From Oceanospirillum beijerinckii DSM 7166 (GTDB taxonomy: Bacteria; Pseudomonadota; Gammaproteobacteria; Pseudomonadales; Halomonadaceae), in assembly GCF_000422425.1 (NCBI RefSeq), contig NZ_AULT01000042.1, forward strand, positions 1-60,079: 60,079 nucleotides of DNA, given 5' to 3'. The notes beneath the pieces were generated by a model that did no database searches, had not been told where the DNA came from, and saw only the letters and a program-made list of their open reading frames with translations. Shown here one piece after another: positions 34,811 through 43,491 of this stretch. The position numbers were made by a program, and so were the translations under genes. Every line of letters starts with the position of its first letter. The first letter of the stretch is position 1.

Positions 34811-35665
34811 ATGGCTCAACAACCCTCTGAATTTAAACCCAGTATCTCCAATCATGACCGACTGAGCGATCAGGGGCATTTGGTTTATCCGGTATTTTCA
34901 CGCCGCTCTGGGGGCTTGTCCCTGGGGATTAATCTCAATACAGACAGGGGCTGCAATTTTGATTGTGTTTATTGTCAGGTTGATCGCTCTGCGCCGCCAC
35001 CGCCCCTCAAACCCAGTATTGAGCAGATCGAAGCCGAGCTGCGAGGCTGGTTGGATAAGTTGGCACAAGAAGAGGGTAATGATCATGCGTTGCGGGACAT
35101 CTCGTTGGCCGGTGATGGTGAGCCCACCAGTGTAAAGATACTGTCTGAAGTGTTCAGATTACTACTGGACCTGAAACGCGAATACCAGCTCGACGAGACC
35201 AAACTAGTGCTGTTTACCAATGGCAGTGGAATCGACAGGAAAGATCTAGCGTCCTTATGGCCTGAGCTTTACGCGGCAAACTTCGAGGTCTGGTTCAAAC
35301 TGGATTATTGGGATCAGGACTCTCTGGTGCGAATCAACCGAACCCGACTGAACTTTGAGCGTTTAACTGAGAAACTGATTGAGTTCGGCCAAACCTATCC
35401 TGTGATTCTTCAGTCCTGCTTCTTTCGCTGGCAGCAGGAAGCGTTCGACTGCGCCAAATACCAACCCTATGTGCAGTTAGTCCAATCACTGCTGGAGCAG
35501 GGCACAAAGATCGAAAAGATTCAAGCTTATACGCTGGCGAGGAAACCCACTGAAGATGAGGCTGAGCCTTGGTCAAATGCTGAAATGGATCAACTCGCCT
35601 CTCTGCTGCGTAGCACGCTTAAGCAACCGGTCGAGCTCTTTTACGAAACGGGTACGGAAGAATAA
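34811..35665 (+). CDS. Radical SAM protein of unknown substrate
   Basis: A 284-residue radical SAM enzyme. The cluster motif is CNFDCVYCQVD (in NTDRGCNFDC), followed by ISLAGDGEPTSVKILSEVF (the GGE-like SAM motif is GDGEPT here) and LVLFTNGSGI. FKLDYWDQDSLVRINRT in the second half resembles a TYW1/'wyosine-like' subgroup of short radical SAM proteins found widely in bacteria without an assigned reaction. No auxiliary-cluster cysteines are seen in the C-terminal part. The gene stands alone; neighbours are a transposase remnant and a MerR gene. ATG 34811 follows a weak GGCGACGGCATAAGTC leader. Confidence 0.85.
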   Translation: MAQQPSEFKPSISNHDRLSDQGHLVYPVFSRRSGGLSLGINLNTDRGCNFDCVYCQVDRSAPPPPLKPSIEQIEAELRGWLDKLAQEEGNDHALRDISLAGDGEPTSVKILSEVFRLLLDLKREYQLDETKLVLFTNGSGIDRKDLASLWPELYAANFEVWFKLDYWDQDSLVRINRTRLNFERLTEKLIEFGQTYPVILQSCFFRWQQEAFDCAKYQPYVQLVQSLLEQGTKIEKIQAYTLARKPTEDEAEPWSNAEMDQLASLLRSTLKQPVELFYETGTEE

Positions 35666-35829
35666 CCCGGTTTAGGATAGGGTCGGTCAATGGTGACTAT
35701 TGAAGAGGTTGAAACCATTCCATATGGGCTGAAACGAACCGAGAGCTAAGAAGATACAAGGCTTAAAACAGCTTGGTCCAAACAACTTTGAAACTGCCGT
35801 AACTGAGCACTTCGCTGTACGAAGACAAC

Positions 35830-36357
35830 TTAGTTTTTGGACCAGGCCCGAATGCGGGCGATCTCTTCTGTATCAATATTCAGGGATTCCAGAAATGTCT
35901 GATGCTCATCGGGTCGGCTTTGTTCAAATTGACGATGCCAATTATGCATATCATCGTCGCTGAGGCCCGCACTGCTCATAATCTCGACCCAGCCATCCTT
36001 GGTCATCGATGGCTGATTCAACCAGTCTGGCCGCTCCATAAACTGCACTATCGCCTTTTGTTGTAATCTTAGTTGCTGTATCTCCTGTTCCAGAGCATTG
36101 AATTGCTCCAGCAGAATATGTTCCTGGGTTTCTAAGTTTATCTGGTTTCTATCCAATAATTCAGCAAGCTGAGCAACCGGAAGACCAAAAGAGCGATAGG
36201 CCAAAATTGTCTCTAATCGCTTCACCTCCCGCGCTCCATACCAGCGATAACCATTGTCGGAGCGATGGGCTGGCAACAACAGTCCTTCACGCTCGTAATA
36301 GAGCACACTGGTTCTGGATATTCCGCACTTTTTCGCTAGTTGAGATACCGTGATCAT
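35830..36357 (-). CDS. MerR-family transcriptional regulator
   Basis: A 175-residue regulator: winged helix at 1-70 (SQLAKKCGISRTSVLYYERE, then GLLLPAHRSDNGYRWYG), a coiled dimerisation helix (about 80-120) and a C-terminal region resembling the small TipAS/'MerR-2' domains (DDDMHNWHRQFEQSRPDEHQ). No cysteine cluster for metal binding is seen, so a metal or redox sensor of the classical kind is unlikely. It is divergent from the luciferase-like gene at 36575. Two direct repeats of CTTGACCT(G/A)(C/T)CTACC around 36452-36483 lie between them and could be its binding site. Confidence 0.88.
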   Translation of the reverse strand: MITVSQLAKKCGISRTSVLYYEREGLLLPAHRSDNGYRWYGAREVKRLETILAYRSFGLPVAQLAELLDRNQINLETQEHILLEQFNALEQEIQQLRLQQKAIVQFMERPDWLNQPSMTKDGWVEIMSSAGLSDDDMHNWHRQFEQSRPDEHQTFLESLNIDTEEIARIRAWSKN

Positions 36358-36574
36358 TTATCCACTCTGCCATTTTATTGATGGCCTACCTTAAAGCCTG
36401 CACCTATAGACGGGTCAATAAGCCCATTTCAACCTATCGCAAACATTCCCTCTTGACCTGCCTACCCCTTGACCTATCTACCAGTGCCACCTTCAGACTG
36501 CCTTTTCTCAAGTACACCAACTTGAAAGTTCTTATCTAAACAAGTCACTCCCCAATTGAAGAGGCGGCCTGAAA

Positions 36575-37534
36575 ATGCGTAAGTCATTTTTCTCAACCCT
36601 GGATCATCATCCAGATAAAACCGATTTAAACCTTGCGGATATATACCAGTCAACACATCAGTATGCCCAGCTGGCTGACAAGTTGAGATTTAGTGGCTTC
36701 TGGTTAGGAGAGCATCACTGTTTGCACAATATTGGCAGTGTACCGAATCCCGCTGTATTACTCAGTTCACTTGCCCAGTGCACCCAGAATATACGACTAG
36801 GCCCCGCCGTTGCAGTGCTCCCTATGCGCGACCCCATTCTGACCGCAGAAAACTATGCCATGGTCGACCTGCTATCTGGAGGTCGCCTGAACTTTGGAGT
36901 GGGAACCGGGCAGATTGAAGAAGAATTCCAGCTCATGGGGCAGGCTTTTAATTCTCGTCATGGCATTTTTGAACAGAATTTGAGCACAATTCTTGAATAT
37001 TGGAACAAGCATAATTTCAGTTCAGGCTCTTCCCTGAACGTCTGCCCCTCTCAGGCACCATTGCCACCTGTTTATATCGCGACATCCCACCCGGAAAGAG
37101 CGTATAAGGCAGGAACAAATGGTCACTCCATTCTAACCATTGTGAGCCCCGGAAATGGCAATCTATCCGATCTGGAGCAGGTTATTGCGGCCCACGCCAG
37201 GGGCAAAAATGACTCGCCCTTAAAGCTGTCTGATACAGAAGTTATTGTGACGGTATTTGCTTATGCTGCGGATACAGAGGAGGAGGCCATCAATACTCTT
37301 ATTCAGTGTGCTCCCAGGTTTATGCCGCCACTGAGAGAAGCGCCTGATATTCGGAGTGTGATCAAAGGTATGATATCAAGCAATACAGCCCTGTTTGGCA
37401 CTAAGAAACAGATTCCTGCACAGCTCAATCACTATCGGGAGCTGGGTGTTGAGCATATAAACTTCTTAGGTAATTTTGGCGGTATGACAGAAGCGCAAGT
37501 CAGCCAAAGCATCTGCTTGTTGTCAGACGTTTAA
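36575..37534 (+). CDS. Luciferase-like (LLM class) flavin-dependent monooxygenase
   Basis: A 319-residue TIM-barrel flavoprotein of the bacterial luciferase family. Diagnostic parts are FSGFWLGEHHCLHN, CTQNIRLGPAVAVLPMRDPI, VDLLSGGRLNFGVGTGQIEEEF and the later VYIATSHPE. These enzymes use reduced FMN to oxygenate aldehydes, sulfonates, amines or similar small molecules. The substrate is not evident. ATG 36575 is preceded by GAGGCGG. It is a single gene, divergent from the MerR regulator, which is a natural candidate for its control. Confidence 0.88.
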   Translation: MRKSFFSTLDHHPDKTDLNLADIYQSTHQYAQLADKLRFSGFWLGEHHCLHNIGSVPNPAVLLSSLAQCTQNIRLGPAVAVLPMRDPILTAENYAMVDLLSGGRLNFGVGTGQIEEEFQLMGQAFNSRHGIFEQNLSTILEYWNKHNFSSGSSLNVCPSQAPLPPVYIATSHPERAYKAGTNGHSILTIVSPGNGNLSDLEQVIAAHARGKNDSPLKLSDTEVIVTVFAYAADTEEEAINTLIQCAPRFMPPLREAPDIRSVIKGMISSNTALFGTKKQIPAQLNHYRELGVEHINFLGNFGGMTEAQVSQSICLLSDV

Positions 37535-37783
37535 AAGTAATCACCGTAACAAAAGAGATTTCGTCAGTCGCTGTTTTGCTTCTGACGATCCTCACTTATA
37601 TCGCTTCAAAACAGCCTTGCCGCTAACAACCTCAACCCAGTGAATCAGTCATGGCTGTCCGCATATAAATCCGCTATCATTCGCGCCTCTTCAGGAAATG
37701 CCTCTTGGATTTGAACACTCCGTGCAAGCCAACACAGCTCAAAACACCTGATATTTTCTTCCGCTACAAGCCTTAGGATTGCC

Positions 37784-38194
37784 ATGAAAAAGACCTTTAA
37801 GCTCTCTCATCCAAAAATCAAATACCCTCGCATGATCGAATCCGCTAAAAATGAAGCGAAAAAATACCTGAAGCGCGAAAGAAATAAGGCTCTACCTGCA
37901 GATGCAGATTTCTGGGACTTTGATTGTAAATATGGCACGAATGAAGCAGACGCTCAGGTGATCCATGTCAGCGAGATCAACCAGTATATCGGTCAGGCTG
38001 AAGCGGAGCAGCTGGAATCATTCTATTTGGAAATTCTGGCTAAACCTGCCAAACGTACTCCTCGTCCTGTTACCGAAGATGATAATGAAGCACTGGATCA
38101 CGAAGATAACACCAGTGAAGTACAGGAAGCACGTACAGAGAAAGGTGTTGCGGAAAAAGAGTTTGATATTCTTGATCCCTGGGAAGACGACTAA
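37784..38194 (+). CDS. DUF6172-family conserved protein
   Basis: A 136-residue soluble protein that begins with the conserved MKKTFKLSHPKIKYPRMIES and contains NEAKKYLKRERNKALPADAD and FWDFDCKYG, the signature of DUF6172. The second half is acidic and rich in Glu/Asp, probably flexible. The family is common in gammaproteobacteria; its function is unknown. TAGGATTGCC precedes ATG 37784. It is a single gene ended by the hairpin at 38236-38267. Confidence 0.85.
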   Translation: MKKTFKLSHPKIKYPRMIESAKNEAKKYLKRERNKALPADADFWDFDCKYGTNEADAQVIHVSEINQYIGQAEAEQLESFYLEILAKPAKRTPRPVTEDDNEALDHEDNTSEVQEARTEKGVAEKEFDILDPWEDD

Positions 38195-38235
38195 GTCCTT
38201 ACCCTAATGTCGCTCTTAACTTGGTGCGACTCTGG

Positions 38236-38267
38236 AGAAGTGCAGCTGCCACGGGCAGTGCACTTCT
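38236..38267. terminator. Terminator between convergent DUF6172 and AraC genes
   Basis: AGAAGTGCA (38236-38244) pairs with TGCACTTCT (38259-38267), with an inner CTGCC/GGCAG helix. T-rich sequence follows on the plus strand. Confidence 0.75.
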
Positions 38268-38343
38268 GAGTCATCATTTTCTATTTACACTGTTGTCTAT
38301 AAGCTCATTTCTATTAGCTTACCAGCTTACTTCACCCTCGATT

Positions 38344-39222
38344 CTAAAGAGCCTTGAGTGGCAGATAGATATCTGTCAATAACTCCGTCGGCGCAACGTC
38401 ACGGGGATTGTTGAGATACTCTTCAAACACCGGCTGATCCGCTGCTTCCCGGCCGGATTCCGGTAACCACTGACCATAGAACCACTGATAAGCACTGTGC
38501 ATATCGCTATAAGGGCCCTTAAAGCGCAGTACGGCATATTCGCCACCTGACACCCGACTTTCTTCAAAAGGCTTTTCGATCTCAATCTTGCTCATATCGC
38601 CGAAACCAACCGTCGCCATTGAGCGCAGTTCCGCTTCTGGCACGCTATCGGGGTCATCAAAGTAGATGCCAATACAGCGCATATCATCCCCTGACAACCC
38701 CTTCATTCCTAACCAACCAAACAGTTTTTCAAAGGCTTGCCCGATATCCATATAAGACCCGGTATGGTTCATACCCATCAGATTAACAGGCGGGATGGTT
38801 TCAATTCTGACCTCATGCATAATATGCTCCTGTGCCGCGCGATGCGGATACTCCAATTTGAATTGTTGATGGCTCCCCTCTTTGCGATATCGCGCCGGAG
38901 GCATGCCATAACTGTCACTGAACGCACGGGTAAAGGATTGCAGACTGGTGTATCCCGAACCGGCAGCCACCTCTTTGACTGGCAGCGCTGTATTGGCCAA
39001 ACGATCCGCCGCATAGTGCAAACGTAGGCGTTTTACCGTTGCGGCCAGGCTTTCACCATAAACACTGTAATAGATGCGGTGCAGATGGTAAGGCGAGATA
39101 CAGGCGACTTCTGCCAACTTCATCTGATCCAACGGCGTATCCAGATGCTGGTAGATAAAATCGATAAGGCGCTCAAACTTTTGTTGATAACGCTCTTGCG
39201 AGGTTAAGCCGACCTGAGCCAT
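38344..39222 (-). CDS. AraC-family regulator with GyrI-like effector domain (Rob-type)
   Basis: A 292-residue protein with two AraC helix-turn-helix motifs in the first 115 residues (MKLAEVACISPYHLHRIYYS and VKEVAAGSGYTSLQSFTRAF, then SYGMPPARYRKEG). A GyrI/SOUL-like small-molecule domain follows (about 135-292: VRIETIPPVNLMGMNHTGSY, ISGGEYAVLRFKGPYSDM). This is the layout of Rob and related stress regulators that bind amphipathic ligands. Start ATG 39222 has AAAGGAAATC upstream. Target genes are not indicated by the neighbourhood. Confidence 0.92.
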   Translation of the reverse strand: MAQVGLTSQERYQQKFERLIDFIYQHLDTPLDQMKLAEVACISPYHLHRIYYSVYGESLAATVKRLRLHYAADRLANTALPVKEVAAGSGYTSLQSFTRAFSDSYGMPPARYRKEGSHQQFKLEYPHRAAQEHIMHEVRIETIPPVNLMGMNHTGSYMDIGQAFEKLFGWLGMKGLSGDDMRCIGIYFDDPDSVPEAELRSMATVGFGDMSKIEIEKPFEESRVSGGEYAVLRFKGPYSDMHSAYQWFYGQWLPESGREAADQPVFEEYLNNPRDVAPTELLTDIYLPLKAL

Positions 39223-39510
39223 ATGATTTCCTTTATGTCGTGTCAGTGTTTGTGCAACAAGGTCAAAATAACAGGGAAGGATTTAACAAATCCTGCTCTT
39301 TTACACACATGGATGTTTGAAATAGCCCGCTACAGTTCTTTATTTTGTTAGCAAAATACGTTTGCTTAAAAATGTAGAAAAGGCACTAAACCAGAGGGTT
39401 AGAGCCCGTTTTGTGAAGCGAAACACAGCATGAGAAATTTTTTCCGTTAAGATCATTAACAGTTTCCTCAATCGCTCATGTTCAATCGCAAAGAAAAGAG
39501 TATACAGACG

Positions 39511-40296
39511 ATGTCATCAATTAAGCACTTTCTTGCCGTTGGCAGTCTGATTCTGATGGGAGCTGCAGCACCTGTAAGCTACGGGGACAGCCTTTCCCAG
39601 CCTACAGACTCGCAGGCGATGCAGAAACAGCAATCTGCCGCTCAAGTGGTTCTTCAGCAAGACCAGCAGCTCAGCATCACAATCCACACGCCCATACAGA
39701 ACCTGTTTCGCTATGTTCAATGGGAAGGCAAACCTGCAAAGCTTGATCAATTGAAAGAGAGTTCAGGCCATCAATTGGAGTCATTTCGCAAAGCGATTCG
39801 GGACCTCTTTCGCAAAGAGCTTAAAATAACGGTGAATGGAAAAGCTTTAAGTGCTAAAAAAGTCCGTTTACCGAATTTAGTACAGATCAAACAGGCTTTA
39901 CGTCCTACCAATCAACAGGAACGACGCGCACCAGCACCGCCGCCGCCCCCACGTCGTAATAATGACGATGACAGGATAGCGGACTATAACGGCATACCGG
40001 CAGAGCAAAGGGAAAGACAAGCGGGACAAGACAGAATGCCACCAGGGCAAAGTGAATCCTATATGGATAATAACAACCCGAATATGCGCCCCCAGCCACC
40101 ACAGTCTCAGCCTGCAATGGTCAATTACCGGAACTCGGTAGCCGTCAGGGTCCGTGGACTCATACCCGAAGAGATTAAAAACCCGCAACTGGAGATTCAA
40201 TTTCCTAAAGCCGTGGGTAAGGTAACGGTGAGCTACAGCCGTCCACAAGTGCAAAATATCAAACACGGCGGACACTATATTCAACGTTTGGATTAA
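39511..40296 (+). CDS. Exported proline-rich protein of unknown function
   Basis: About 261 residues with a signal peptide (SSIKHFLAVGSLILMGAAAP, cleavage near YGDS). The mature part has two beta-rich segments (QLSITIHTPIQNLFRYVQWE, then LRKELKITVNGKALSAKKV; and VAVRVRGLIPEEIKNPQLEI near the end). They flank a disordered linker with a run of prolines (APAPPPPPRR) and many N, Q, P and D residues. No family is recognised. The first in-frame ATG (39478) would add 11 residues before the signal peptide, so ATG 39511 is preferred. It shares a perfect bidirectional terminator with the convergent phosphoesterase gene. Probably periplasmic. Confidence 0.75.
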   Translation: MSSIKHFLAVGSLILMGAAAPVSYGDSLSQPTDSQAMQKQQSAAQVVLQQDQQLSITIHTPIQNLFRYVQWEGKPAKLDQLKESSGHQLESFRKAIRDLFRKELKITVNGKALSAKKVRLPNLVQIKQALRPTNQQERRAPAPPPPPRRNNDDDRIADYNGIPAEQRERQAGQDRMPPGQSESYMDNNNPNMRPQPPQSQPAMVNYRNSVAVRVRGLIPEEIKNPQLEIQFPKAVGKVTVSYSRPQVQNIKHGGHYIQRLD

Positions 40297-40366
40297 GTTT
40301 AACGCAGCCCTCGCTGCCCTAATAGATTACGCATACCCTCTACATACCCCCCCTCTACTTGGGCCA

Positions 40367-40407
40367 GCAATAAAAAGGGAGAGTATTCAACTCTCCCTTT
40401 TTATTGC
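40367..40407. terminator. Bidirectional intrinsic terminator
   Basis: An 18-bp perfect stem (40367-40384 with 40390-40407; core AAAAAGGGAGAGT) closes a 5-base loop, with T-runs on both strands. It serves the exported-protein gene and the convergent phosphoesterase gene. Confidence 0.95.
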
Positions 40408-40430
40408 TCTGAACAGGCAACATAGCCCCA

Positions 40431-41177
40431 TTACCTCAAACCGCGCCCAGTCGAAAGAAAATGCGTCCAATCCTGACGCCCTCTTAGCTGAGCCGCAGCC
40501 ACTGCGGATTCAACATCGTAAGGCACCTTGATATGCTCCACCAACCATTGATCATGGCGTTTTTCCAACAGGGCATAACTGGCATGAGGACTGTAATTTT
40601 CCATAGAGTGCGAGCAGGGTTCATCATCGGTATAAGCAGGCAAACCCACACTGCCTGGATTGACAATCACCTGCCCGGTGCTTAAACGCACGCTGCGGGG
40701 AATATGGGTATGACCACAAAGGATTACAGGTGCAGTTTGCCCTGCCAATAGTTCGATAATGGCCGCATCATCTCTTAAAACCGGACGACCGGATTCTACC
40801 TGCTCCAGCAAATAAATCAGATCATCCGCTGGCGTACCGTGGCACAGATAAACATCCTCATTAAGCTGATAATCAAACGGCAACTGACGCATCCAGTCCA
40901 GAGGCTCCGGCCCCAGATCCTGCAGAATAAACTGCATCGTTGGATTGCTATCAATGGCCTGCTGATCCGCCTGCCAGATCTGACGATCCTGATTGCCGCT
41001 GATGGTGACAAAATTATGTTTCTGCAGCAGATCGTAGGTCGCACGGGGTGCAATAGGACCGTATAAGATATCGCCCAGATTAATCAGCTGATTGACACCA
41101 CGTCGGCCCGCATGGCTTAAAACCGCCTGTAGGGCAAAAACATTACTGTGGATATCGGATAGCACCGCCAATTTCAT
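40431..41177 (-). CDS. Calcineurin-like metallophosphoesterase (YfcE/MJ0936 type)
   Basis: A 248-residue phosphoesterase with the binuclear-metal motifs D8-x-H10 (AVLSDIHSN), GD (INLGDILYGP), GNxD (TISGNQDRQ) and GHTH (LCGHTHIPR), in family order. Such enzymes hydrolyse phosphodiesters or nucleotides in the cytoplasm; the physiological substrate is usually unknown. The fourth motif has Q where many family members have H, C or N. ATG 41177 fits the domain start, with AAGGTG upstream; a longer frame to 41273 adds sequence with no homology. Single gene. Confidence 0.9.
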   Translation of the reverse strand: MKLAVLSDIHSNVFALQAVLSHAGRRGVNQLINLGDILYGPIAPRATYDLLQKHNFVTISGNQDRQIWQADQQAIDSNPTMQFILQDLGPEPLDWMRQLPFDYQLNEDVYLCHGTPADDLIYLLEQVESGRPVLRDDAAIIELLAGQTAPVILCGHTHIPRSVRLSTGQVIVNPGSVGLPAYTDDEPCSHSMENYSPHASYALLEKRHDQWLVEHIKVPYDVESAVAAAQLRGRQDWTHFLSTGRGLR

Positions 41178-41293
41178 CTTTAAACACCTTATCAATCCAA
41201 AGCGTTGTGACACGCGCACAAACCGGCAGATTAGCAAAAAGCGCCGTACTCTCCCAGCAGTATCGGTGAACAACGTTACCAGACAACAAGTAA

Positions 41294-41611
41294 TCAGTGT
41301 CCCAGCATACGCCCTGATTTGCCTTTATACAGCGCATCTGCAATTTCCAGCTGAATGCCTTCATAATCGCCATCTATGCCCGCTTGCTGATAGATTGCCC
41401 GGTATTCCTTCTCAGTGCAAAAAACGCCATAAGCCAGACGGTTTTCCTGCACGCTGATCCCTTCAAAATTACCCAGCTTCAGCGCCGTAAGCGCCTCATC
41501 CACCTGATCCTGGCGATAATGTTTATGAATGCCGTGTTGTCGAATCAGGTATTGAGAGATCTGGGTGGTGATCTGTTTGGTTCTGCGATTTCTAAAAATT
41601 TGTTTGAACAT
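41294..41611 (-). CDS. Small conserved-looking protein, DUF6559-like
   Basis: A 105-residue soluble protein (FKQIFRNRRTKQITTQISQY, then LIRQHGIHKHYRQDQVDEAL and GDYEGIQLEIADALYKGKSG). The pattern of a basic start, a 'Y(T/R)xxQV' helix and a YD..R/QxEIADA helix is like DUF6559 proteins, but the match is from memory and partial. No membrane segment or signal peptide. It precedes the phosphoesterase gene on the same strand with a 116-base gap. Function unknown. Confidence 0.6.
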   Translation of the reverse strand: MFKQIFRNRRTKQITTQISQYLIRQHGIHKHYRQDQVDEALTALKLGNFEGISVQENRLAYGVFCTEKEYRAIYQQAGIDGDYEGIQLEIADALYKGKSGRMLGH

Positions 41612-42047
41612 TTCTACACTCGGATCGACGGAGACGCTGGTAAATAGTACTTGGGTTGCGAGTGTATCTCAGACTACAAATCCAGGAAAAGTATCCCCCG
41701 TTGATCACCAGAAAAAATCAGGGCAGCTCAAACAACAGCGCATCCACACTATTCTCAATATCCAGAGTCAGCTGAGATTCATCAGTAATCATTGCACCAT
41801 CACCTGCGGACACCTCTATGCCATTAACGACCAGACTGCCTTGAGCAATATGCAGGAGTTAAAACAGATGGAGTTTGGTAAAGAATCAGGCTTAGTGAAA
41901 TGCTCTTCCAAAACATAAATAACACGCATTGCTTTAACCCTGATACATTTGTTGGCTGTAATACTCCTTGGCAAAGTGAATCAACTCATTTACTTTAGCG
42001 TTCACTGCTATAAAAGCTCTGTTACTTCAGTTAGTTAGGAAAACGGC
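41612..42047. other. Intergenic region with pirin-like remnant and Crp/Fnr promoter side
   Basis: The only recognisable content of this 436-base stretch is the pirin C-terminal fragment at 41718-41858 (minus strand). A plus-strand frame at 41565-41918 is its antisense shadow. Confidence 0.6.
41718..41858 (-). pseudogene. C-terminal fragment of a pirin-family protein
   Basis: A minus-strand frame of 46 codons, bounded upstream by a stop, reads LLHIAQGSLVVNGIEVSAGD, then GAMITDESQLTLDIENSVDA and LLFELP. This is the end of pirin/quercetinase-like cupins (pattern 'V.(R/Q)GxLxVNGxxLxAGDGAxxxDE ... LLFDLP'). About 190 N-terminal residues are missing. Confidence 0.7.
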
Positions 42048-42692
42048 ATGGTGCACTCGGTCTCCTCTACACCCAATAACTCTACTCAACTGACCTCCAG
42101 CCCAATTGCAGATCTTGTTGAACATTACCCTCAGGTCACTCTACCAGCCCAACATCAGGTCTTTTCGCAGGGGCAGGTATGTGAGAACTATATTGTCGTG
42201 ACCGCAGGTAAGGTAAAGGTGTTTGCCCGTTCGGAAGATGGCCGGGAGATAGTCTTGTACCGTATTCAGCCTGGTGAGGTCTGTGTTTTGACCACCTCCT
42301 GCCTGATGGGTAACGCCCGTTACTCCGCAGAAGGAATTACAGAGACTGAAGTTACCGCCCATATTATTTCTCAGGCTGAGTTTAATAAATTATTGGCCAG
42401 CTCAGAGGAGTTCCGCCAGTTTGTCTTCCATAACTTTGGCCATCGCCTTAGTGATCTGATGCTTCAGATCGAACAGATCGCTTTTGACAGTATTGAAAAG
42501 CGGATCTGCCAGTTTATCTGCCAGCATAAGGACCAAAACAACACCCTAAACACTACCCACCAAGCCATTGCTGAAGAGATTGGTTCTGCACGGGAAGTGG
42601 TCAGTCGCTGTTTGAAAAAGCTGGAAAAACAGGGTGTCGTTGAACTCCATCGCGGCAGTATAAAACTGCTGCAACCTGAGGCTTTAAGTTAG
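42048..42692 (+). CDS. Crp/Fnr-family transcriptional regulator
   Basis: A 214-residue regulator: cyclic-nucleotide-binding fold at about 25-140 (FSQGQVCENYIVVTAGKVKV, YRIQPGEVCVLTTSCLMG) and a winged helix at about 150-210 (AEEIGSAREVVSRCLKKLEK, QGVVELHRGSIKL). The N-terminal four-cysteine cluster of oxygen-sensing FNR is absent, so a DNR/NnrR- or redox-type sensor is more likely. Downstream lie a DUF2892 membrane protein and a hemerythrin, gene types that often respond to nitric oxide, oxygen or sulfide stress. A GTGACTAAGTCAC palindrome in the next promoter region is a possible target. Confidence 0.9.
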   Translation: MVHSVSSTPNNSTQLTSSPIADLVEHYPQVTLPAQHQVFSQGQVCENYIVVTAGKVKVFARSEDGREIVLYRIQPGEVCVLTTSCLMGNARYSAEGITETEVTAHIISQAEFNKLLASSEEFRQFVFHNFGHRLSDLMLQIEQIAFDSIEKRICQFICQHKDQNNTLNTTHQAIAEEIGSAREVVSRCLKKLEKQGVVELHRGSIKLLQPEALS

Positions 42693-42729
42693 CCGTTCTC
42701 TTATTTGGCTTAGCTATTTTGCTTCGTAT

Positions 42730-42742
42730 GTGACTAAGTCAC
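42730..42742. promoter_or_regulatory. Palindrome GTGACTAAGTCAC, candidate Crp/Fnr site
   Basis: A 13-base perfect dyad (GTGACT-A-AGTCAC) 114 bases before the DUF2892 gene. TTCG and CGAA further out extend the symmetry. It resembles Crp-type half sites (GTGA/TCAC) but with closer spacing than the classical 6-base spacer. Confidence 0.5.
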
Positions 42743-42856
42743 TGAAGCGAATATTTACTTTCGCTAAACTGACGCCATAGATAAAACAACGGCTCTGAAT
42801 CAGCAATGCCTACAGCCGTAATAGAAGATGCTGAATAAACAATCAGGAGTTAAGCC

Positions 42857-43051
42857 ATGAAAGCAAATGAAGGAAAAGTGGATCGTATTCTACGAGTTGT
42901 CGCAGGTCTGGTACTGTTAAGCCTGACAGTTATCGGTCCACAAACCCTGTGGGGACTGGTAGGCCTGGTGCCCCTATTAACCGGTCTGGTAGGTTACTGC
43001 CCTCTGTATACCGTTCTGGGCATCAATACCTGCCCTGTTGAGAATAAGTAA
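42857..43051 (+). CDS. DUF2892 (YgaP-like) small inner-membrane protein
   Basis: A 64-residue protein with two hydrophobic helices (ILRVVAGLVLLSLTVIG and LWGLVGLVPLLTGLVGYCPL). The characteristic end is GYCPLYTVLGINTCP, with two cysteines conserved in DUF2892. The domain also forms the membrane part of rhodanese YgaP, and stand-alone versions are common beside sulfur or redox genes. CAGGAG precedes ATG 42857. The position after a Crp/Fnr-type regulator fits a redox or nitrosative role, which is inferred. Confidence 0.9.
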   Translation: MKANEGKVDRILRVVAGLVLLSLTVIGPQTLWGLVGLVPLLTGLVGYCPLYTVLGINTCPVENK

Positions 43052-43491
43052 AGAATTCTCTGCTATAGATCACTACCGACTCAACAGATCATTGCTTACT
43101 CTACCGAGACATTATCAGGTCTGTGACAACTGACAGACCTGATAACCCAGCTTCGATGCTCAAACCGGATGCTCAAACCGGATGCTCAAACCGAATGCTC
43201 AAACCTGATCACCTCTGGTTAACCACCGGGCAGACTGAATCCCCGAATCCCCGCCCCCCGATCACGCGATAACAAAATTTACTAATCAGCTGACCCTGAG
43301 CAAAAATTTTCTAAACCAGAACGCGTAAAATCCCGCCCTACTACAGTTTTCAGTTACAGTCGCCAAAGAGGCCCGAACAAAAAGTCTCTCCAATGTAGAT
43401 ACCGATAAAAGTAAAACCGAGAGATATCTGTTATCCAACCGCTGAAACAACAAGCTTGAGTAATACGGAAAGAACCGTGGGAGAGACCGCC
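43052..43491. other. Intergenic region with 13-bp tandem repeat
   Basis: About 440 bases with no gene. The notable content is the tandem repeat at 43155-43206 and a C-rich stretch (ATCCCCGCCCCCCGATC) near 43247-43263. The hemerythrin promoter should lie in the last 200 bases. Confidence 0.55.
43155..43206 (+). repeat. Four tandem copies of a 13-bp unit
   Basis: GATGCTCAAACCG is repeated three times exactly and once with two changes, without spacers. It is non-coding. Slippage could change copy number. Confidence 0.9.

Noticed and set aside
41565-41918. 117-codon plus-strand frame
   Set aside because: It is the antisense of the pirin C-terminal remnant and has no ribosome site.
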